Below are positions 58,039 to 64,000 of a DNA stretch of 64,000 nucleotides, piece by piece. The notes below the pieces were generated by a model that worked only from the letters and a program-made list of their open reading frames with translations, had not been told where the DNA came from and ran no database searches. Source of the stretch: Oikopleura dioica (Eukaryota > Chordata > Appendicularia > Copelata > Oikopleuridae); the NCBI GenBank assembly GCA_907165135.1, contig OU015568.1:10486501-10550500 (forward strand). Direction: 5' to 3'. The position numbers and the translations under genes were made by a program. Every line of letters begins with the position of its first letter. Positions within the stretch are counted from its first letter, which is position 1.

Positions 58039-60329
58039 TTAATTTGGAAAACGTTCAAACATTCCGTCAAACGAGGACGTAACTAAATTCCACTGTTGGA
58101 TTATCCTCTGAGTTAGTTCCCTCCCTAGCTTGACCGGGAGTATTTGTTTCCCATGTGGAGGGGGGTTAGATTTCCGCACGTCTGTTAGACTGACCTTCCA
58201 CTTTTTGGCTTCGCTCTCGAAGTCGCTCCATGATTTAGGAACGCTGTGGTGGCTATCTTGTGACGAGCTTCGGAGTCGAACGCCGGAATCGATGGACAGG
58301 AAGCCTTGAGATGCTGAGCTTGTTGTTTGGTCATCAACTGGACTTGTGCTGGAGATTTGGCGAGGACTTGGAGAACGAACTTCGATCACTGGAACTTCTG
58401 GTTCGGCGAACTTCGATTCCGCCTCTTGATGATTGAGCTCTTCTGAGGTGATTAAGGAGGTAGAAGGGGATGGAGGATCAAACTCGATCCTGATCTGGGC
58501 TGGCAACTCAATCGGCTAAAAAGCTTCTTTATTTCTAAAATATCAAAAAAGAGTGGCGCTGAGAGCAAGTTAATCTCGCACCCCGGATCTCTAAGAACAG
58601 TCCCAGCTTGAGAAGAGCGTCGAGTAGAGCGCTGATATTTCTCAAAATATCAATTTCATGTGTGAGGAGAAGGGGCCAATCTCAAATAGCAATAATGGTG
58701 ATTTGATTTGATAGAGTGGTCGAGGAAGAGACCGCGAAAGGAGAAAATGATGAGTTTTGGGTTTCTCGAGGACGTCAGAATGGGACGAGGTCTGCAGGAT
58801 TTCGAATATTATTTTCAATAAAGAAAAGTTTGCCTAAAATCACCTCAGTGTTTGCTTGATTTCCCCTCAAAATTGATTTGCGTTGGATAAACATTAAAAT
58901 CAGGCTCTATCAAAGATAAAGCTAATAGAAATTTCTAATTTCAAAACTCACAATTCTCAAGAACTCTCCAGGAAGTCGCTTCATTTGGGGGCGACAGAAT
59001 GATATATTTTCTCAAGCGAAAAGAGCGAAAATTTTTCTTTATCTCGGTAGCGCCCGATCAGTCAAAATAATTGAACCCTGAGAAATTCGAGAATGTAGTG
59101 GCGGTGGTGTAATTTTCAAATTTTCGCCAAAACAGCGCTTCAAAATCAGCGACTATTTCCGCGGGCATAATTCCGTAATTTCACAGCAACCCTATTCAAC
59201 GACTTCTAATGTGATCACAGAGCTTGTTTGAAGATCTGTTTATTGTGGCATCAAGTAATGGACGCGAGAATCAATAACTTTTATGTAATCCCCTTTGTTC
59301 TCCAAATATTTTGAAAGTTGTGCGTCAGTTTTATGTCGAACTGCTATCATCCTTTTTTGTTTAGCTTCTATGTTTCTAAGCTAAAATCTGATTTTCTAGG
59401 AAAGCATCTTGAGAGGCAAATAGAATAATTACAGTAAAGCAAAGTAAGGACCGAAATTCAAGCGCTTGATTACCAAAAAAGCAACAAACTTTCAAGAGCT
59501 CCCTCTTGCTTACCATGTTTTCAGCCTTTTCGGGAATTTCAAGAGCCTCAGCTTCAGTAATCAGCTCGAGATCATTTACTCCAGAGTCGAAGTTTTGACG
59601 AGCGCACTCGACTGGTTCTTCATCTTTTCTTCTTCCGTTGTTTTTGCTTGAGCTTCTGGCCGGTTCTGGCTGGTTCTTTGAGGAGTGGCAAGAAGAAGGT
59701 CGAAGTCGGAAGAGTCGGTTAAACTTCCGTCCGAGTAGGTTAAACTGTCGGAATAGGAAGTGTATGACGAGCTGAAAAAGACAGTTTTAGACAATTTTTG
59801 TTTGTTAGATTGATGTTCAGAGATATAAAGATAAACAATCAAGGAGTTGATAGAACTGATCCTTTTAGCGCGGTCCACAAATACGCGAAATCCTTCCCGC
59901 TACAACTTCGGAACGTGCGTGCCCGCGAAATCCGGATAAGAACGACCTTTTGAATAGGATCTTATACGTAGCTATCGTATATTAGGAGTAAGAAAGAATT
60001 TCTAGGTCATAAGTGGTCGCATTTAATTGCCCTAATTAGCTGTGAAGAGCGGTAATTATTGGCGCATTCGGTTCTTATCGCTTTGCAAAGTTGAAACTTG
60101 AATGCAATAAAATCATTAAAAATTCGCAAAAACCAAGATGATAAAAATCGAAAAAGGTGCATCAACATGGAAAGGGTTCATCCTTTGCGGTCGGTGGTTG
60201 TTATTACGCCGACATTTATGTCTAAAGGTGGCATGAGTTGTCACGATTAGAACTCGCACCTTCCAAACGAACGCGTCGAAAAAAGGGAACAAACCTGGTG
60301 AAGCTCTCAGAATCACTTAAATCGCTCAT
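58039..60329 (-). CDS. Uncharacterised Ser/acid-rich protein
   Basis: Three exons: a short first exon (MSDLSDSESFT, about 60287-60329), a second at about 59513-59773 (SYTSYSDSLTYSDGSLTDSS ... EIPEKAENM) and a last one, 58039-58516 (PIELPAQIRIEFDPPSPST ... FDGMFERFPN). The 1-kb intron before the last exon is long for this locus. Exon 2 enters in one frame and leaves in another. Adding one A to the run in GAAGAAGAAAAGATG gives EEEKDEEPVE and restores it. Low complexity and phosphosite-like; no known domain. Confidence 0.5.
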
Positions 60330-62114
60330 TCTTCACTATTCATAAAAATGCTTCTGAGAGTGGAAATATATCTCTAGAATCGGTAGAATCTGCCTGCGGG
60401 CTAGCGCGATATTCAAAATGTTTAAAAAATGCGCCATATTTGCTGGGTCAATTTTTCTGGCACCGAAACAATAAAATCGCAAATAGAAGGTGGTCAAAAT
60501 TGACTTTTCGATTTCACAAAAGAATCGATCGTAACTATTTTAAGTAAAAGTGCTAGCCCTTCCCTTAATTAATCTTTGATCTTCGTTTATATCTCTTATG
60601 ATTTTCTTTTCTCTAAGTTTGTTTTTGAAGGTATAGAAATGTTACTGTAGCAAATTTAATCAACGTGTTTCAATTTCAGCTTTTTTGCAAAAAAAAAATC
60701 CGAGCGGTCGGTAGCATCACCGCCAAGGACGCGCGATCGTGGTGGTGCTGCGGCGCCACCGAAATCGATCGCGCGGGACTTGGGCGAAGGGACCCGTGAC
60801 GCTACTACGTTCCCACTGAAAATAGTCTTCTGATAAGAATTAAGCTCCCATTGAGCATGATAACGTTTGGGGTCGTTTCAAATGCCTGCTGCGTTAATTT
60901 CATGTTGATAATATAATTTATATTATATAAACGTACCTTTATTAAGAAATCTAGCGACCGTTTTTCTCCTTTTTTTCTATCTATTTTTGATCTTGCTTTG
61001 TTGGAAGAGGTGGACTCAAGCGGAGAGGTGGTATTAATTGAACAATTGTTTGAAATGCCACAAGTTTATTTCTCAGAATTCGAAATCAAGGAAGACTTGC
61101 TCTTTCACTACAGCTTCTGATTTAGAGGGAACATACTTTTACTGTAAATAACTTTTATCTAAGAGCAGATGTGTTGCTTATAAGTGTACCACGCTTTGCG
61201 GGAATTGATGATAGTTATTGAAGGACTTATCGATAAGTTATCGGCCTAAAACACATGAGCTCAGGTGGTACACGATAAACTATCAGCGGGAGAAATTAAA
61301 TAAAGTAAAAAAATAAATTACTATAAAAAGTAAAATTGAAGCCAGCGAGTTCGCTCGAGGAAGTTTAATTCGATTTGCTCCGGTCTGGATAATCTTTTTG
61401 GATTCTCGAGAAAAAACGGTGCTATGCAAATTTGCTTGGAGTATTTTGAACTTCTGCTTTGGAGGATTATTTTGAGTTCTCTAATCTCGTATTATCAAGT
61501 AAATGCTCAAGAGGGTACTTCACGGTTTGAACATATTACGTGTCCGAAGGATTAGATGCGTAGAGGGCGGCTATTATTCAAGAAGCACAGCCTTTTCAGC
61601 ATCGAGTGTAACAAGAAAAATGAAATTTATTAAAGAATATAAATTGATTTCTCTTTCATCGCTTTTTCTTATTGCATTCATTCACTCCTCTTGAACCAAT
61701 ATTGTCTCATTAAGACTTTACTTAATTATTAAGTTGTAGCTTCATTTATCGCTTCGTCATCATAGCATGTTACTATTTCATAAAATTTTTAGGTTCATTT
61801 CGATAATCCCAGCTTTTTCAGATAGTCTCCGCCTTGGTTTTCCTGCGGAAATTCTTTAACTACTCAAAAATAACATCCTCATTAAAAGAAAACTTTGAAA
61901 TTCTTTGTTGATGTCAGCCAAGAAAGAGCGTAGTGGTCTACACTCGACGCAGGTTGTAGGTTAATGATAAGTCATTCTTTCATTATGTTCAAGTATTGAT
62001 TTCAAAAAGCAGGAAAACTTGGTGAGGGATGAAATTCTAGTATCTCTAATCCGGTTAATTTTCCAATAAAAGACAGCGCGCCATGTGGCACTCATTCAGA
62101 GAGATCGTAGAATC
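60330..62114. other. Gene-sparse region with a GC-rich structured island at about 60690-60815
   Basis: Apart from the island the DNA is AT-rich and no gene is supported. The island contains GTAGCATCACC and GGTGGTGCTGC, which pair over 11 bp, and the inverted pair CGCGCGATCG / CGATCGCGCG. It has no ORF. Confidence 0.45.
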
Positions 62115-63621
62115 ATGAAGATAGCTTCAAGTTTTTCGATTTTTTCGTGCATTTATGCCCAGGTTCCTCTCTGCCATACAAGAGTTGAAGATGCAGCTTG
62201 TCTAGAATATGAGGGAAGCGGTGCAGGAGATGGATCAGCTGGAGGCCCTGATTGCTTACTTTACGAAACTGTCGTAAACGATTTGAGCGGTGGAATATTC
62301 GCTGTTCAGGCACCTTACAACGGAACAATTTGCAGAAGATCTCTTTCAATTCCTGGGTGTCAGATATTCGAGGGCTTTGTCAATGGTGTATCAAGCTTCA
62401 CTGGGCTCATTTCTCATGAATTTGAGTTTCAAGGAAATCCAATTTCTGTGACCCTCCAATGCAAAGATATCGGTAAGGTTATAGGAATAAGATTGATCTG
62501 AATCTATTTTAGATTGCTTTGATGGCGCAAATGGAGGCTGCTCGCACTTTTGTAACAGTAACAATTCTAAACATTTCTGCGAGTGTCCGAATTGTTGGGA
62601 ACTCGACGGGTATAAAACATGTAGGCCTGAAACTGGAAGAATCAGAACTGCCTGTGGTCCAGAATACATGTCGGTTGACGTTGACAAATGCATATTCCAC
62701 GACAAAAGGTAGGACAAAACCCCAATGAATAACTTATTAAGTTTATGTACGATTCTAGTTTGTCATATGCCGAGAATTTGAACCTTCGATGGGATAGCTG
62801 GATGAGCGACTGCGCTCGATTCAGAGACAACAACGCCGGAGCTTCGCGTTCGATGACCACACGTCTAGACAACTGCGGAACAGCAGTATCACAAGAAGGA
62901 GAGGAAATTGTCTTTCGAAACAAAATCATCAGTGGTTCTCGATTCAACGAGTACAACATCGTCCTCGATAACGCAGTCGAACTTGGGGTAATTCATCTCA
63001 TCGAAATCAGAAATTTCTGTACGAGGAATCTAACCAAAAATTAAGGTCGAATGCCGCTACAACACTAATGCATCAACGAACACTGCGATAATTGAAGTCG
63101 AGTCAATGGCAGTTACAGGAGGTGCTGTTGGCTACGGCTCTTTTGCATTCAACGCACAGTACTACAACGATTTCACATTCTCGACTCCAGCTGACAGCAA
63201 TAACGTCGTGGTCGTTGGCGAGCAGCTTTATCTAGCTATCGAGCCTATTGCTATCGTCAATGGCGTTAAGGCAAGTTTAACAGAATAAAGCTGGTGGGAG
63301 AGATTTTGCTTTAGTGGTACATCACGGACTGTACAATACACGATGACCCAAACGATGCTGACCGAACATTTCCGATCGTCGCTAATCGTTGCCCGAACCC
63401 ATTGATCGTTAAGACATACAACTCCTTCTTGAACACTCACAGCTTCGACATGAGCTACACTGCTTTCCAATTTGAATTCGAAGGTGCGAGTTCTTTCTCA
63501 AATTCATTTCAATAAGAATATCATTTTAGGTGGACTAGCGTCTTCACAAGCTGAGCTTTTCCTGACCTGCGAAATAACTGTCTGCCTTGATGGAAACTGT
63601 CCAAGTGACCCGACCTGCTGA
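62115..63621 (+). CDS. Secreted EGF-like + zona pellucida (ZP) domain protein
   Basis: Six exons (62115-62472, 62513-62708, 62759-62997, 63046-63270, 63315-63483, 63530-63621); about 425 residues. A signal peptide (MKIASSFSIFSCIYAQ) precedes an N-terminal Cys region, an EGF-like module (CFDGANGGCSHFCNSNN ... FCECPNCWELDGYKTC) and a bipartite ZP domain: RTACGPEYMSVDVDKCIF at the ZP-N start, then ITDCTIHDDPNDADRTFPIV and FLTCEITVCLDGNCPSDPTC in ZP-C. It stops just after ZP-C, with no transmembrane segment or GPI signal, so it is a secreted matrix-type protein. The fourth intron is GC-AG (AAG|GCAAGT ... TTTAG). Confidence 0.85.
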
Positions 63622-63822
63622 GAGTATATCTATCATTTTGCAAATATTACATTGTTTCGATTTCGCTGATAAGACTTTTCGATTATCAACGTCAATTTAA
63701 TAAAGCTTCGTATAATTTATTGAAGAGGAAAAGCGTAAAACCGTCATCATTCAGGAACTATCCGGGGTTATGAATATTTATAGCGTTCTTTGTCGCGAAA
63801 TAAGAGAAAAATGCTTCAAAAT

Positions 63823-64000
63823 TCATAGCCCGTTATTGTCATCAATCACAAACTCGACAAGACCGTTTTCCAAGTTGAGAACTGCCCAAAGAGCCAGTTC
63901 GCCCATCGAGCAGATAAATGTTACGGACACAGACGAAAGCGAGAACTCGGATAACTTCTTCGTTGATATCGTTTTTCCGGCAGCGGAGGAGATACTCTTG
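63823..64000 (-). CDS. 3' end of an unidentified gene (5' part outside window)
   Basis: An open frame of about 59 codons runs from the window edge to a stop at 63823, ending with MGELALWAVLNLENGLVEFV then IDDNNGL. A poly(A)-type AATAAA lies downstream on the same strand. No domain can be named from this fragment. Confidence 0.45.
   Translation of the reverse strand, partial: KSISSAAGKTISTKKLSEFSLSSVSVTFICSMGELALWAVLNLENGLVEFVIDDNNGL

Noticed and set aside
61503-61694. 63-codon plus-strand ORF
   Set aside because: Isolated, no splice partners, no similarity and weak composition.

Overview
The window is animal nuclear DNA. It is AT-rich, with very short introns (mostly about 37-50 nt) and tightly packed genes. 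Many genes start a few bases after a T-rich AG acceptor placed just behind the previous gene's stop or poly(A) signal. Several introns only make sense as GA-AG rather than GT-AG. Short introns, polycistronic transcripts resolved by spliced-leader trans-splicing, chordate genes (FoxI, FGF, haspin, a CI-MPR-like receptor) and GA-AG introns together point to an appendicularian tunicate, most likely Oikopleura dioica or a close relative. Every name below comes from reading the sequence; no database was searched. Exon edges were located by eye and may be off by 1-2 nt.

Region by region. 1-3364, minus strand: the 5' end of a CI-mannose-6-phosphate/IGF2 receptor-like gene, then a membrane-anchored SDR. 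3384-3977: a long imperfect inverted-repeat element. 4185-16343, plus strand: an apparent three-gene operon, LYST, ATG10 and ENGase, where the ENGase exon carries a 497-bp TIR element with an 8-bp target duplication. 16513-25253, minus: a divergent FGF, then FoxI, mitoribosomal mL64 and a HAX1-like gene (probably one operon), then mitochondrial SCOT/OXCT. 26917-44935, minus: twelve consecutive genes. In transcription order they are EXD2, LRRC51, haspin, HYPK, an unknown gene, a RING/coiled-coil gene, a coiled-coil gene, UBE2G2, a DPY30-motif gene, EDEM2, NAA38 and ubiquilin. A full SRP (7SL) RNA gene lies inside the last ubiquilin intron. 45400-49916: a small secreted acidic protein (minus) and a large RS/RE-rich gene (plus). 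50370-55691: a RING gene split by a 3.9-kb hAT-type element that itself holds a Mutator-like element with 9-bp target duplications and another long-TIR element. 55955-64000: two uncharacterised minus-strand genes, a sparse stretch with a GC-rich structured island, a secreted EGF+ZP-domain protein (plus), and the 3' end of another minus-strand gene.

Functional themes: the LYST/ATG10 pair joins lysosome biogenesis and autophagy. The run UBE2G2-DPY30-like-EDEM2-NAA38-ubiquilin puts three ER-associated-degradation factors on one likely transcript. Several conserved genes (SCOT, LYST, EDEM2, possibly others) need a one-base change in a homopolymer to stay open. That pattern fits draft-assembly errors better than widespread gene decay.
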